This document shows, piece by piece, positions 1 through 12,756 of a stretch of DNA of 64,000 nucleotides (positions within the stretch are counted from its first letter, which is position 1; each line of letters starts with the position of its first letter). The translations under genes and the position numbers were made by a program. The DNA comes from Clusia tigrina (taxonomy: Eukaryota; Arthropoda; Insecta; Diptera; Clusiidae). The DNA lies in assembly GCA_920105625.2 (NCBI GenBank), contig OV050031.1, forward strand, positions 223,186,194 to 223,250,193. The letters run 5' to 3'. The notes beneath the pieces are model-generated. The model was not told where the DNA came from. It made no database searches and saw nothing but the letters and a program-made list of their open reading frames with translations.

Positions 1-1186
1 CGCTTCTTTGTGAACTGTAATTTTAAGAGAAAAAATATATGTATATAAAAAAAATGATCGTGAACTGTAATTTTATTATTACTTACTTATGTGACCGTAA
101 CAACCCGTTACCGGATTATAGCCGACCTCTGTAATTTTATTAGTAAATTAGCATGGTGAAAATGGGGACAGACAAAATTATTTAATCAAATATCAACCTG
201 TTTTTCTGGCCCAAGTTTGATGGCATCTTTTTGTCGTATCTTCAGCCATCTGTGGAATTATACTAAACTTAATTAAGAAGTCAATTTTCATTATTCTATG
301 AAACGGTACAAAAATTAGTAACATTCAACGCCCTTAAAAGTAGGCGTTTTCTGTGTGTATAATGTACTCTAACTATTGATTGCCTACAGAGGGAACCCCT
401 CTACATTTAATTAGTGCTCATATTAGGGTGCCACATTGTAATATATTACAAAAAATGTATTTATGTATTCCTTCTTTTACAATATTCAACGAAAATTAGT
501 CTTATGCTAATAGTTCGGATAACTGGATTGTGTAATATTTGTTTGATGATTTACCTATATTGAAATTAGAATTGTATCAGATAATTTTTCTATTGGGATT
601 TTCTTATAATGAAAGTAAGATTGTGTCCAGTAACATTTTTTGACTATTGACCGATGTATATTGAAAGTTGGATTGTATCAAGTTATATTTGTTTGACGAT
701 TTGCCTATAATAAAAGTAGTTTAATTAAACGTAATTTGCTTAAACAATAGTTCGTAATGTTTTATTTAATAAGTGAACTTCATTTGTATTTATAAATAGG
801 TTATTGATAGGAGTATCACTGATGTTTTCAAATAATACAACATAATAACTGAACTGACTATAATATAATAACTGAACTCTGCCATCAACCCGTTTACTGT
901 ATTTATGCTGTTCAACACTTTCAAGACAATTAACTGTTCTGGAATAGTGGGACTTCCCCATTTGAGTAGCCAGGACTTTAGCTACAATGTGGCATTTATC
1001 ACAATAAAACATCGACTCAACAGAAATCATCTCAACTCAAGGTTTTATGTAATTAAAAACTCAACATAAGGTTATAATTAAACATATATATAACTACATA
1101 TATGTATGTATGTATATTATTATTTATCCCAAGCCACTCCCCCTCCCTACATATCACGTGGGGTGGGGTTCATATTCACCAAGCAT
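1..1186. other. AT-rich intergenic sequence, no gene seen
   Basis: No supported gene. It contains a TATG-type microsatellite near 1085-1117. A 96-codon open frame on the minus strand (740-1030) starts with a CxxC motif but has no recognisable family, no splice context and AT-rich codon use, so it is not called. Confidence 0.6.
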
Positions 1187-1376
1187 TGTTATTATTATTT
1201 TTATACTTTACACCATAATTAATTCTGTCTGCAAAGGGAATGAGTACTACCAGCTAAAATCCGAAGAGAAAAATATTTAGAAAGAAGCCTTCTTCAGATC
1301 TGTGAGCAGCATTCGAACCCCCGAACACCACGAGAGTGAGTCTAGCATGCTTGCCACTAAACCACAGAGGACGGCA
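1187..1376 (-). mobile_element. tRNA-derived SINE, copy 1
   Basis: Read on the minus strand the element starts near 1376 with a tRNA-like head. It has an A-box-like TGGTTTAGTGG and a B-box-like GGTTCGAATGC about 40 bases later, followed by an unrelated body (AATTAATTATGG then TGTAAAG) and an ATA/AAT-rich tail near 1187-1200. The same arrangement recurs at 6888-7113, and partial copies lie at 43047-43211, 45421-45583 and 59948-60092, so this is a dispersed family rather than a tRNA gene. The anticodon arm does not form a normal cloverleaf by eye. Pol III transcription of the source element is expected from the boxes but is an inference. Confidence 0.72.
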
Positions 1377-3600
1377 TTATATATGTACTATGTATATCAA
1401 GAATGATAGAATAAATGTATAATAAATGCATTTTATCATTCTTGTATGTATATTATATATTTTTCGAACTAGGGGTAAAAAATGGATATTTCACTAATAT
1501 CCTCTTAAGCGGTATTACCACATGCTACTAAGTTTTGCGACTGCACGCCTCAACCATACCCGCCAACTCTGACACCATATTCCTGATTCACTGCCGAAGA
1601 CCCTACATATTATTATACGTACTAGTTAATGTAATATGATTTGTTATGTACATACATACATATGTATGTACATATATGAAAGTGAAGCCGCTGCATAAAA
1701 TAATAGGGTGAGAACTAGGTAAGTAAGTTCCAATTCCATGGCAAATTTATCCCTGGTCCATAATTATACGAGTCACTCTGCTGGTTTGTCATAGATGAAA
1801 TACCACCACTGAAAGTCGTACAGTTGCGTGTGGAATCTAAGCTGTGTTTGCTTTCCTTTTTTCTTAAATGTGTCGTCTATGACGCGTGTAGTAGCGCAGA
1901 CAGCACTGCTCTTACTAAGTCACACCTCGTTGACCTGCTGATAGCCAAACATGTATTTAACAAATTTGTTAGGGACTATTACGCATTTACAACAACAAAA
2001 ACAAACACAATTGTGATTGCCTGTAAAATTCGTCTCTTTTTGTTTTTGTAAAATTGGTTTCATTTTGCTTTGTTGTGTTTTCCTCGTACACGTTTTAGAT
2101 ACTCACAATTGGAATCACAGCGTAAAACCTGATGACGCACACTTTTTTACGTGTACGTTTTGTTTTCTACACAGGTATGTATGCATGTATATATTCATAC
2201 ATGTAGGCTTGTATTCAAATATGAATACATGTATGTATGGATGTGAACTGTGACAGGCTTCAAATAAATGTAAATATTAGCTAAGCATGATTTGGCATAT
2301 TTTGTAAAATGGTATGAATCAAATTTTATTATCAAATACGTTTTGGTTTGAGAGAGCAACAATTATGGTTTTAATGACCTTTTTCGTAGTTCAATTTTGC
2401 TCTTAGTAAATTAAAATGGAAAGTCAACTTTTATAGTTATATTCTATATACATACCCATATTATATGTATGCATGTATGTATTTATATGCATATTTATGT
2501 TTGTATGTATGAAGTCTCCCCATGCACATAAAAGTGTGTGGTCCGAAATTGATTTCTTGCTTGGCTCTTTTCAGCTTTAACCCAATTTTTGACCACAATA
2601 TTTATATTGATTTAAAACATTCCACTATTTGGTTTTCGTAAATCATTGTTTTGACTCATAGTACCCCTACCATTGATGACGAATCTACCATTAATTTGAA
2701 AGCAGCAAATTAACTTTAATTGATTACCAGTATACTACATACTGCATAATTAATTACCACCACCATGGTCCGAACGTGGCTGGCTTTGGCTGTCAAAGAG
2801 TGAGTACTCCTGCCACCAATAGCCAGCAGTGAAAGGTTCCTATACATTTGTGTTAGGAAATATATAAATTATTTACGTACATAAATTATTCTATAGGCTT
2901 TCTCAATAACAATGCCCGAAATTTAATATAGAATCAACTATAAATGGAACTGGATTTGTACAATATTATCAGAGCCAATGAAAGCACTTATTTATTCCAT
3001 TAAGATTGGAATACAATTTATTTCATTCATTTTAGAAAACAATTTATTCAGGCGGCGCCTTTAAGTGTCGAGCCTTTAAGGAGTTCAATTTTCCATACCA
3101 TTTTCAATTTCCCATACCAAATTAGGTTTTCAATACCTTTCTGTCATAAATAATACTTTACAGCAGCAAATCCTTATCGCGTCTAGTTCTTTAGATCCTT
3201 AAAGTGAGGTTTCCATTATTGGTATAGTATATTTATCTAACGTAACCAGAAGGAAACACTAGAAAAGTGTTAAAGCGCACTTCCAGAAACACTGTGGGGG
3301 TCTTGAAGTTGGTTTTATTTCTTTTAAGCACACAGATCAGATTTTCTCTTTTCATAAGGATGCTCTACCAAGTAGACTAAGTCCATTAGGCTCTATATAC
3401 CTTGTACCTCGACAAACTCTTCAACGATTTCAATGAAAAATACATCAAATACAGCCAGATTATATAGCTATGTATATGTATATAGTGAAGCACATAAGAT
3501 GAAAATTAGTTTAAGTTGCAGACTTTTAATACTCAAATATAAAATCAAATACCAAAGTAATAAAACATTGTTCCACTCACATTTCATAACGATCGACATT
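1377..3600. other. Intergenic, microsatellites and an imperfect hairpin
   Basis: No gene supported. At about 1385-1460 the stretch around AAGAATGATA is repeated in inverted orientation and could form a hairpin with arms of about 30 bases. TATG/CATA microsatellites occur near 1647-1672, 2177-2240 and 2460-2510. Small open frames at 1824-2253 look like chance ORFs. Confidence 0.55.
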
Positions 3601-3732
3601 AAGTTCAGTTCCTTTGACATCCAAGTTCAGTTCCTTTGACATCCAAGTTCAGTTCCTTCGACATCCAAGTTCAGTTCCTTCGACATCCAAGTTCACTTCT
3701 TTTGACATCCAAGTTCAGTTCCTTTGACATCC
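3601..3732 (+). repeat. Tandem array, 22-bp unit x6
   Basis: Six head-to-tail copies of a 22-bp unit (AAGTTCAGTTCCTTTGACAT plus CC) with one or two substitutions each. The array stops just before a LINE relic and may have grown at the edge of that insertion. Confidence 0.9.
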
Positions 3733-3743
3733 ATGCCAAAATT

Positions 3744-4700
3744 CCAAAATACTGTTCTGCGGTATTCTTAGACATAACACAAGCCTTTGATAAGGTGTGG
3801 CACAAAGGGCTCATAAAAAAACTTAAAGGATACTTCCAAAGAAATTCCACCAACTATTTGGAACCCACATTAAAGGCAGAAAATTCATGGTAAGCCAAGG
3901 TGATACTACTGAATGGCTGGCTACCTTGGCATCAAAGCAGGAGTACCTCAAGGCATTATGCTTGGACCACTGTTGTATTTGCTCTTTACAGGTGATAAGG
4001 CAACTTCCGATCGCACCGCTATATTTACCTTTGCCAGTGAGACCGCCATACTGAGTACACGGAGCTGCCATCTTAAATCCTCGCACTGGCTACAGACCCA
4101 CTTACTGTCTATTGAACAGTTGCTTAGCTAATGGATGATAAAGGACAATGAAGCTAAATGTGCCCACTTAACATTTGCCTTAAGGAAGTATCCTTCCTAT
4201 CTTATTCGTGCCCCTCTATTCGAATCAATGGTCAACACATTACAGAATGCTGTGACCTGGGAATCCACTTAGACAGACCATTAACTTGGAACACATTGAT
4301 TCAAAGTGTGTTCAGATCAAATTGAAACTCCATAACTTGAACTGACTACTAAATAAGCATTCCAACCTTGCCTTAGAATAGAAGGAACATCTGTACACCA
4401 GTATCATTAATCCTTTATTTACATGAGATTCAAGTAGCAGCGCATGTTCGTCAAACAGGGAGGAACTCCAAAGCCTCCAACTGAAAATTCAGCATAGAGA
4501 TCCCTTAAGCATCTCTACATCATCATAATCATATATGTACATACATATGTACATACATATTAATATAATAATCACATAATATAATAATCACATTAACGAT
4601 ATCCCAACAAAAATCTTCCAAGATCCTCCGTGAAATATGTTTGCACCGCATCGAATAATACACCCTATAATTACTCGTAAAGCCGATATTAAATAAACAT
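3744..4700 (+). pseudogene. Jockey-clade LINE reverse transcriptase relic
   Basis: Conceptual translation in changing frames gives reverse transcriptase landmarks of non-LTR retrotransposons: AVFLDITQAFDKVWH (3756-3803), AGVPQG.MLGPLLYLLF (about 3934-3990), then LTFALRK and a C-terminal KLHNLN..LNKHS..L segment continuing to about 4700. The copy is dead. There is a frameshift between 3803 and 3913, stops at 4129 and beyond, a microsatellite insertion around 4525-4590, and the catalytic FADD segment reads FASE at 4030-4041, so both catalytic aspartates are lost. Family knowledge: Jockey/BS-like LINEs carry exactly this order. The clade call is from motif memory only. Confidence 0.8.
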
Positions 4701-5983
4701 TTGTGTTAATTGATTTCAACTGTATGAATACCTGTTTGCACTGCAACATTATGATATCCTACATATATACGAGTATATGAATGATTGAGCCCCTCTGCCT
4801 CTATTGGACCCCACAGTCTACGATTGCTGTCACAAATTCCCACAGCTGGTCCCCCAACCAATAATTTCTCGTACTTTGAATGAATATCTGAATTAATTGC
4901 ACCAGTAACGTGAGCATATTTAAATTAATTGCTTTTAATTACTCGACGTCAGCACGACTTGTACCAGCTGGGATATAGAAAACTGGTAAATATGAACCCG
5001 AGATGCCCTTCCCTCTAAGACAACTAATCGAACCACGGCCTTACAAATAAAGTGGAGTTAAACCATGGCAATATTGGAGACATATAACTTGATTATTACT
5101 CCAATAATGCTATATTATATACATACTATATACATACATAACTAAAGATTTATAGGAATATTGTGCATATTGTTGAATGCTACATTAATGAGGGCATGGT
5201 AGTAGAATATTACTCCCATAATGATATCTAAATTTCATAGTTCAATTATACCATTAATATATGTATACTGTTTATACATCCTGCTAAGTTATGCAAATAA
5301 GTAAGAGTAGGCGTGGCACTAATATTAATTTAATACTTTATACTGGTAATGTGATCTAGCTTATGAAATTTCATAGATGAATCCTATATACATACATATG
5401 TATGTATGTATGTAGATATGTACATATATATGAAATATGTTCATAAAAGTATCTTGTGAAAGCCAATACATATGTACATATGTACATATATCCTGATGAG
5501 TAGCGCATAACAATAAGTCATAGTAAGTGTGCCAACAAACTTAATCCATATACATACATACATACATATGCAGTAATTTAATATTTCATACTGGCACTGT
5601 CATTCATCGAGTGAAACTTCATTAATGAATCCTACATAGAAGCCCAGTTATGAATTGTGGGCGTGACAATAGAGCCTGCTGCCCATCTTTTGCACGCACA
5701 CTAGTATCGAGTACCAAATTCTATGATTGATTTTGATGCCAAAAATAGAAGCATAACTGGGGTGATTTAAACAGGGGTCCCGAGAGTTCCTTGTAGATGA
5801 GGTAGGGGTGTGGTTTAATAATATTACATATTACATAATCCATGAAATAGTATGAAATGCTCATTGAGTCCTAGTATCTTACATATGTTAGAAGATACTG
5901 CCACACTACAATTACAGGAATATTCAGTTGACTGTAGCGCTGTAATGGCGGTAATATTAAAATAGTAGAAATAATATTTACTA
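4701..5983. other. AT-rich intergenic sequence
   Basis: No gene seen. TATG/CATA and ACATATGT microsatellites occur near 5120-5135, 5390-5430, 5467-5490 and 5548-5570. Confidence 0.6.
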
Positions 5984-5995
5984 ATGGCAGGTACA

Positions 5996-6165
5996 GTTAT
6001 AGATTTCCTTATAATATTACGAAGGAAAGATCTTCGATCATTGTTTTGGCTAATCACGGGGCATAACCCATGCCGCCATCATATGGCCACCATAGATATC
6101 ATGGAGAGTCCGAACTGCGTCTCCTGTTTGGAAGAAGAACAGGACGGCAAAAACCTATTTTATTA
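5996..6165 (+). pseudogene. LINE C-terminal domain fragment
   Basis: The translated stretch LRRKDLRSLFWLITGHNPC followed by RHH...SPNCVSCLEEEQDGKNLF matches the C-terminal segment found after the RNase H region of Jockey-type LINE polyproteins, which has the pattern LTGH-x-H-x-CRxC-EE-E. It is cut at the 3' side by a TATG microsatellite from about 6170, and nothing upstream continues the domain. It is unlikely to be expressed. Confidence 0.6.
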
Positions 6166-6887
6166 TATGTACATACATATGTATGTATGTATGTATTTAT
6201 TATCTCTAAGTATGTTTGCAAGCACACATTTGTATTTGTGAACCGTTTATCTTGTAAATTATTCAAGCTAATAAAAGCAATGAATTTCTCCCTTGCTAAT
6301 GGGAAACATCTGCCCATACACACATGCATATGTTCATACCCATATTAATCTATATCTCCATACACACATCCATACATACATATGCATACATACATACATA
6401 TGAAGCCATATGTATCATCATAGTTCGTCATAATATTAAATTGTTTTTTGTACACTCAGATGTGTCTTTTCTATTTTGCAAGTCATGATGATCATTCCAT
6501 ATTCCTTACTACAAAAGAGTGAGAGAGTGGTTAATGACGTATGTATATATGTACATATGTACGTATGTATGTAGTTAGGAACTCAACAAGAAAAATAACA
6601 TACAGAAACTTAATCATTTAGTCCAATGTTGCATAAGATTACTTTGTAGTTTAATTCTAAATTCCAGCTTTCTTAATACATTTTTAATTATTAAATTTGT
6701 TTTGTTTTAACGTATCTTTTAAATATATGTATATATGCATATACATGCATGTATATAAATAGATATACATACAGATAATAATGAGGAAAAAAACAGCTTT
6801 TTTGTCGCTTTGCACACGTGCATATGGCTGCATGAATAAGTATGTATATAAAAAGCAATGTACCCAGTTGGAAATCACATCAATGCT
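6166..6887. other. Intergenic, TATG/CATA microsatellites
   Basis: Blocks of TATG/CATA repeats at about 6170-6200, 6360-6405, 6540-6575 and 6722-6770. No coding signal seen. Confidence 0.6.
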
Positions 6888-7113
6888 GTAATTATTATCA
6901 TTATTATTATTATTATTATATTTTACACCATAATTAATTAAGACTGTAAGGTGTTGGGTGAATGAATACTAGCTACAGAGGTTTTCAACTCGAAGAGAAA
7001 TGGATTTTTTTTTAGAAAGAAACATTTTGGATACCAAACCTGTTGCAGGATTTGAAACTGCGACCCTCGGGGTGTGAGTCTAGCATGCTTACCACTAGAC
7101 CACAGAGAGCGGC
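6888..7113 (-). mobile_element. tRNA-derived SINE, copy 2 (fullest copy)
   Basis: On the minus strand the head begins near 7113 with TGGTCTAGTGG (A-box-like), then GCATGCTAGACTC, then AGTTTCAAATCC (B-box-like). The body has the conserved CTTCGAGTTGAAAACC and ACACCTTACAG words and ends in a (TAA)n tail at 6888-6920. Length is about 225 bp. A tRNA head, family-specific body and A-rich microsatellite tail are the hallmarks of a SINE mobilised by a LINE. Confidence 0.78.
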
Positions 7114-7174
7114 ACTGACAGTAATTAAAAAATTTCGGGCATAAGCAACCGATAACTAAATTTTCATGGTATTA

Positions 7175-7368
7175 CCACTGAGCAAAAAATATATATAGAG
7201 AGCTCAAATAGCGAAAAAATTGGTTTAATAGAACCACTGTTAATTGTTGTTGTATGGGAACTACCTTAATAGAACACGAAGTGCATTGGGATCTAGACAG
7301 CAAACTTGAATTAAACCACCTTTTTCGTTATTTGAGCTCTCTATATATGTATATTGTGTGCTCAGTGG
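7175..7368. mobile_element. MITE with about 60-bp terminal inverted repeats
   Basis: The 194-bp segment begins CCACTGAGCA and ends with its reverse complement TGCTCAGTGG. The inverted similarity continues inward for about 60 bp through TATATAGAGAGCTCAAATA. Both ends are flanked by the direct repeat TATTA (7170-7174 and 7369-7373), a plausible target-site duplication. There is no internal ORF. It is a non-autonomous DNA transposon; its superfamily is not resolved. Confidence 0.78.
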
Positions 7369-7373
7369 TATTA

Positions 7374-8242
7374 CTATTACTTAACTGTTCAAATGATATT
7401 TAGAGAACTGTACATACTTTGTAATATTACTATTTACAAAATTATTAACAAAATCAACAAAAAGTGGCAGTGAAAATATGGCTAAATCATACTGAAACAA
7501 CTCACCAATTTTTATTTAAATAAAAGAAAATTAAAACTATATAATAAGTGGTGGCGATAAAAATACGATCTAATAGGGAAGTTTTAATAAAATCCGATCC
7601 GATTTCGTCAATTCATACAAAACAACACACATTTTGCTGATGGTTTATTCCCATATTTTGAAAATTTGAGCTGTTGTGAATAGTGTACTTGTTACGATGT
7701 GGCAATATTTTTCCAGCACTTATTTTCACCCATCACTATTTTTAAGAGCTAATATTTTATAGTGGTTGTCAAAGAAAGTATTTCAATATATGGTTCATAT
7801 TTCCTTATCAAGTTGTTCTGATGTGGTATTCATATACTAAGTCATCATCAGGAATGTTAAGTCTAGTTCAATAAGCTCTGAAATAATATAATTATTATTT
7901 ATTTCAATTAATTAATTGTACTTGTGAGATCAATGATCTCTTAAAGTACATCAACTGTTTGAAATTATGGCATTATATAATTTAACAATAAATGATAAAA
8001 AACAAATTAAAATTTTAGTAAACTTATAGATATTAGAAAAATACTAACATATTAAAGATAATAATAATAAACAAAATTAATACTAAACTCACAACGAGAA
8101 CTAAAGAAGAAACTCGAAAAATTCTAACATAAATAATTTAAAATAATAATAATAAGCACAATCGATTTACAATAACTCAAGAAAACAACAGAGAAGAAGT
8201 GTAAGATAAAGCAGACAATCGGTTAAAGAGCTGCAAAGAACA
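7374..8242. other. AT-rich intergenic sequence
   Basis: No gene or clear repeat recognised apart from short ATA/AAT runs near 7890-7915 and 8050-8075. Confidence 0.5.
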
Positions 8243-8470
8243 CTAATATTGATTAGGGAAATGGCCTGTGACCAAGCGCTTAAAGCCGCTTCCCCAAGGA
8301 GAGACTTGAAGGAACCTTGGTAATGAATTCCATAATCTGATGGTGCCAATGAAAAAGAATCGAGTATAGTTGCATTTAGGAACAATCAAGGCTTGACTTC
8401 TAGCAGATCGACTGAACTGCAAATTTCTCGTAGTAGTGAATTCTAATATTCTTATATAGATATCAGCCAC
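8243..8470 (-). pseudogene. LINE 3' terminal fragment
   Basis: The minus-strand frame contains FFIGTIRLWNSLPRFLQ followed by a short basic tail. This fits the pattern TIRLWNSLP near the very C-terminus of many insect non-LTR retrotransposon polyproteins. Only this end is present, as expected for a 5'-truncated LINE insertion. No upstream reverse transcriptase motif was found nearby on this strand. Confidence 0.55.
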
Positions 8471-9289
8471 AAACGTGCAGTCAGAATAGAATTATCGCTG
8501 ATATTTCCTACTGGTCCGTTTAGAATATTTTTGTTTGATTTGCTTTAAATGTATACAATTATTATTTGCCAAGTAAAAGGTTAAATTTTAAAAGCCGGTT
8601 TCGCTGAAGTTTCGACAAAAGTTACGTGATTCTACCCGAAAAAAAATCCAGTTCTTCAGAAGAATAACGAAAAGCCAAAACAAACAAAACCAACAAAAGG
8701 AAGTAAATAACCAACCTACCTCTCTGAAAAATTTTAAAATTTGTTTGCTATGGCAATGCTGTGTTTCCACAATATGCACTCTTTCTCAGTATACAGATGT
8801 AATTGCTCTGTTCGTTTTCTCTCTCTATCATGCTCATTAAATGCTTCATGTTTGCCGGTGAATTTATGTATATTGCTATTGAATATGTTTGCCGATGTAA
8901 CTGTTGCTTTTTTGCATTACACGCACACACATACTTTTACATATGAATGTACGTATAAATAATTTGCTTTTAATTTTAAACTTGTACCTGCAAGCAATCA
9001 GGAGTACTAATGTGTGTATGTGTAAGTGTGTGGGTTTGTGTATGAAAATATTAGAATGTGGAGTGCTCTACACCTGGCAGATAAGAATCTATCCAGTTGT
9101 AAGTCTTTATTGAAATTAGTTAAGTACGTTTATATGCAATACATTTAGATATGTATGTATGTATGTATATCAAATTGTGTATTTCTTCTTAATGTTATTT
9201 ACTTAAAATGCTACATGTATTTGAATTTCAATTATAATTTTAGCAAGATGAAGATGACTGAAAACATAAGGCGCATAAAGGTAAGGACG
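8471..9289. other. Intergenic sequence
   Basis: No gene supported. Short TATG microsatellite near 9150-9170. Small open frames on both strands have no family resemblance. Confidence 0.5.
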
Positions 9290-9475
9290 TGTCTTCTTTA
9301 CACTTGGGAAAAAGTTTTAGATACGGCTGCCCAGAGCCCATACTTCAACCCATTGAAAATTTGAGGGTACTTTTAAGAAAGGAAGCGGCAACCAAAAGGT
9401 GGAGCAGAATTCAAAACTGCAATACTAAGAGGAGTGGAATGAAATACCAAGCAAATATGTTGTACAGAAGTTGAT
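9290..9475 (+). pseudogene. Tc1-like transposase C-terminal relic
   Basis: Two overlapping frames together show AQSPYFNP and PIENLRVLLRKEAATKRW, matching the AQSPDLNPIENLW...LKR signature around the third catalytic residue of Tc1-family transposases. A single-base loss inside the motif (about 9350) puts the halves in different frames, and W of NLW is R. No terminal inverted repeats were found. It is a decayed fragment. Confidence 0.65.
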
Positions 9476-12400
9476 TTATTCCATGAGGAGAAGACTACAG
9501 CCATGACAGATGCTAATGGGGACCATACAAAGTAGTAAAACACTTTATAGTGATAATTTTGCATTATTTCTTTAATTTTTATAAATGAGTTATCATTTTC
9601 TTGACAGTTAATTTTTTGAACATCTTTTGTTTCTGTTACAGCATGCAGATATACGCTTTAAGAAATCGGCGGGGGCGCTCGTTTTGACTAAGAAATTTTA
9701 ATATCACACCTCTGGACCTACTAGAAATAAAAATAACTTTTTTGTGTGATGTAATACCATTCATTTGGAGTTGGAACAATTCTAATATAAGACTTTGGAT
9801 TTGGTCCTTTTTTACAGCTATGATGGGTTTCTTACTTATATTAATACACACAAACACAATGTAAGTAAAATTTTAGTTAATAGCAATAATGTTGAAAATT
9901 CATTTAAATTGTTATTACCAATAAACACAAACATGTTTTTTAATTATAAATGAATATACTACTAACCAATAATACATACAAATGTGTAATCATATACATA
10001 ATATGTCTGTATGTATATAAATATTGTAATTTTTACTTAAGATGTTTGTAAATTTGTACGATAAAAACTATGTAAATTCAGTTCACGCTTTTGCAATTAG
10101 TCCTTATTGATTAGTCCTTTTAGGTACATTTTTTTATGTTTAGCAAATATTGTACATAGTCAAAACAATTGTTTGTGTCGTTGCCTAGAAACCTGCTGGT
10201 CAATATGTGTGTTGTTCAGTTGTGGCACCTTCATTATACCCAATCCAATAAAAGGGTACATTATCGCACAATTACAAGGATACATTAAAACACAAGAATA
10301 TAGTATAATGTAGAATAAAAGTATGCGTTCATTTAGTTTATAAGTTTATAGATTTTTACCTGACAGAAAGTATTTGACACATTTACTTAATTTTCTCCAG
10401 TGGAGAGATAATGGAAAGTTTGCATAATAATTTGTATATAGCGACTTCTTAGTAAATATATACACACATACCTACTCATGTGTCTTATCGTGATTAATTT
10501 AGATTGAAACGTATTCACCGCACCTTGAAAGTTTTGGAGCGGTTCTGCCTCAATTGTAAGATAGTAGCACTAAAATAAGAAATGTGATTACCTTCTTATG
10601 CACACTTGACATATAATTGCTTCATTTCGAGCATTAACTCATATGTATTTTCTATAAATATTGTATTAGGGACATAAAGTTCAATTTAACAATGCTTAAC
10701 TGTCGAAGTTCCCTATTAATTTGGCGATAATCATCTGATAGCCATTAAAATGTCATTATTCTTTACTTTGAATATGTTTGTAGGTTTTACTCCAATCGCT
10801 TACTAAAGAAATTCTTATCTGATTGCAGATAATACCTACATATAGTGTTTACAAAAATAGTGACTATGTTTTAATACTTGGTAAATGTACATATACAGAC
10901 AATCTATATACATATTTGTATGTCATATGTATACATATACGAACCACTTGAAATTTATTGACATTAAAATGTAAGTTAACACTTTAGATTACATTTATTA
11001 CCTATACGGGTATATATGAACCTATATACTCGTATGAGAATAGGTAATTGAATTGGAACATTAATATGAAGATGATTAAAAAGAAGTACGCTTTATATTT
11101 GTATATAAATTTGATTCTATTATAGACTTTCATGCACCTAAATAATAAACTTAAGTTGATTTTGTCAGAAATAATAATAATAATAAATAATCCTTTAAGT
11201 TAATATATTACTATGATGCAAACCTTAAAATAAATTTGATTGAGATTGCTTATAATTGACTATATGTAAATAACACAGCCGTTTGCCACGCTTTTAGGGC
11301 TATTTTTAAAATTATAGTAATATATTTATTAATAACGATATTCCTTTTTATAATCAAATAAATGACAATCAACAGATTCGTATAGAAATACTCTCATACC
11401 AAATAAATAACTAATTAAATTACTTTAAATAAACACAAAGAAGTGTTTTTGAATTGCTTGCTACTATGAACTATGAAAACTATGAACTCATTTATATGCC
11501 AGGACATACTAACTAGTAAGTGTATCATTTTCATGTAGTATGTATGTACATACATAGATACATACAAAAGTATAGGACAATAAATAAATGACAATTCCAA
11601 CATTCTCATTATCCATTGGTAAAATATTATATAGTAGTATAGTATGTATGGATAATATCCATAGGAATTATAATTCTTAATTTTTTAAAATTTATTTGAA
11701 TAAAATTGGGTGAGCCGTTCTTCAGCTATGTAGATATATATATATAACCTTCTCTATGAAAAGCCAAAATTTTGACCTATCAAACTTCAAGCGATTTGGG
11801 GGTCCATTAATCATTAACCGATAAGGCCAAAATTTTTTTTCCCTCTTTTTTAAGTAAAAAGGAAACTTTTTCAGCCCGGCGCTCGTTGATATCGTGACAT
11901 GTTGCAAAAATGGCCACCCTAATGGATATACATAGATATAAACTGTACATAATACGTATTTAAATACCTTCGTACAAAAATAGGAGTTACGTACTGAATA
12001 AATAGCTGGAAATTATTAAAACATTTTGACTTGTCATGGTGGATGGCAATTAAAATTAGTAACAACTCGGCACGCACTCCTGATAAGGTGCGTACACATG
12101 TATGTGTGTATTAACTGCCTGTTTGATATACTGAGTGTAGAGTGTGCACTTAAAAATAATAAAAATTTGTTGGCAATAAACCAAAAAAAAGCCGGCCGGA
12201 AAGCCTCATCTTGCTTAGTACAGAATTTTCACAATTTTAATGCTTAATATTATTTATTTGGAATTTTACATTAATAAAATTGTACTTACACCAACAACAA
12301 TCAATTGACTTACAGGATTGTATGTAAATATAATTGTTTTCACACATATTCATTTGTCCATAAATCCATTAAAGTAAATAATATAAGCAAAAAATCACAA

Positions 12401-12718
12401 TGTTTTATTATATTGTATTTTTCGCCGTTCCTCCATGCTAGCATTAATTTACATTGTCCATAATCGCCTTTTTTATAAACCACGTACAACCATCTGTACA
12501 CTCACAACCACACAAACTTGAACTTATCTCCACCAAAGCTTGAACTAGCGCCCCACACACAACAACAATTCCGCAGGTTCTCTTTCAAATTCACTATTTA
12601 TTTCGTTATATGAATGTTTGTTTTTTTATTATTTCTTTTATCATGATAGCCACATATACAACAAAAACTATTATTAAAATGCCTTAGTGTGTGTGTGTGT
12701 TGGGTCGCTAGAAAATTG
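9476..12718. other. AT-rich intergenic sequence upstream of GstD1
   Basis: No gene seen. Contains scattered TATG/CATA and short AT microsatellites (for example 9995-10025, 10890-10940, 11535-11560, 11722-11745). Regulatory sequences of the downstream GST are expected near its right edge, but I could not point to a convincing antioxidant-response element (TGACnnnGC). Confidence 0.5.
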
Positions 12719-12719
12719 C

Positions 12720-12756
12720 TTAAATACGCGTGAGCACTTCGTACGAATTCAGTCGT
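12720..12756 (+). promoter_or_regulatory. GstD1 core promoter: TATA-like box plus Inr
   Basis: TTAAATA starts at 12720 and a perfect insect initiator TCAGTC lies at 12749-12754, placing the predicted +1 adenine at 12751 with the TATA-like box at -31. This is the canonical spacing. It lies 1.4 kb upstream of the GST start codon and is joined to it by a plausible leader intron (GTGAGT at 12840, AG at 14163-14164). Confidence 0.6.

Noticed and set aside
740..1030. 96-codon minus-strand ORF beginning MISVESMFYCDKC
   Set aside because: No family resemblance, AT-rich codon use, no splice or promoter context; a short ORF of this size is common by chance here.
1300..1376. Possible tRNA gene on the minus strand
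   Set aside because: Pol III boxes are present, but the same head is attached to a common body and tail at several other sites, so it is a SINE.
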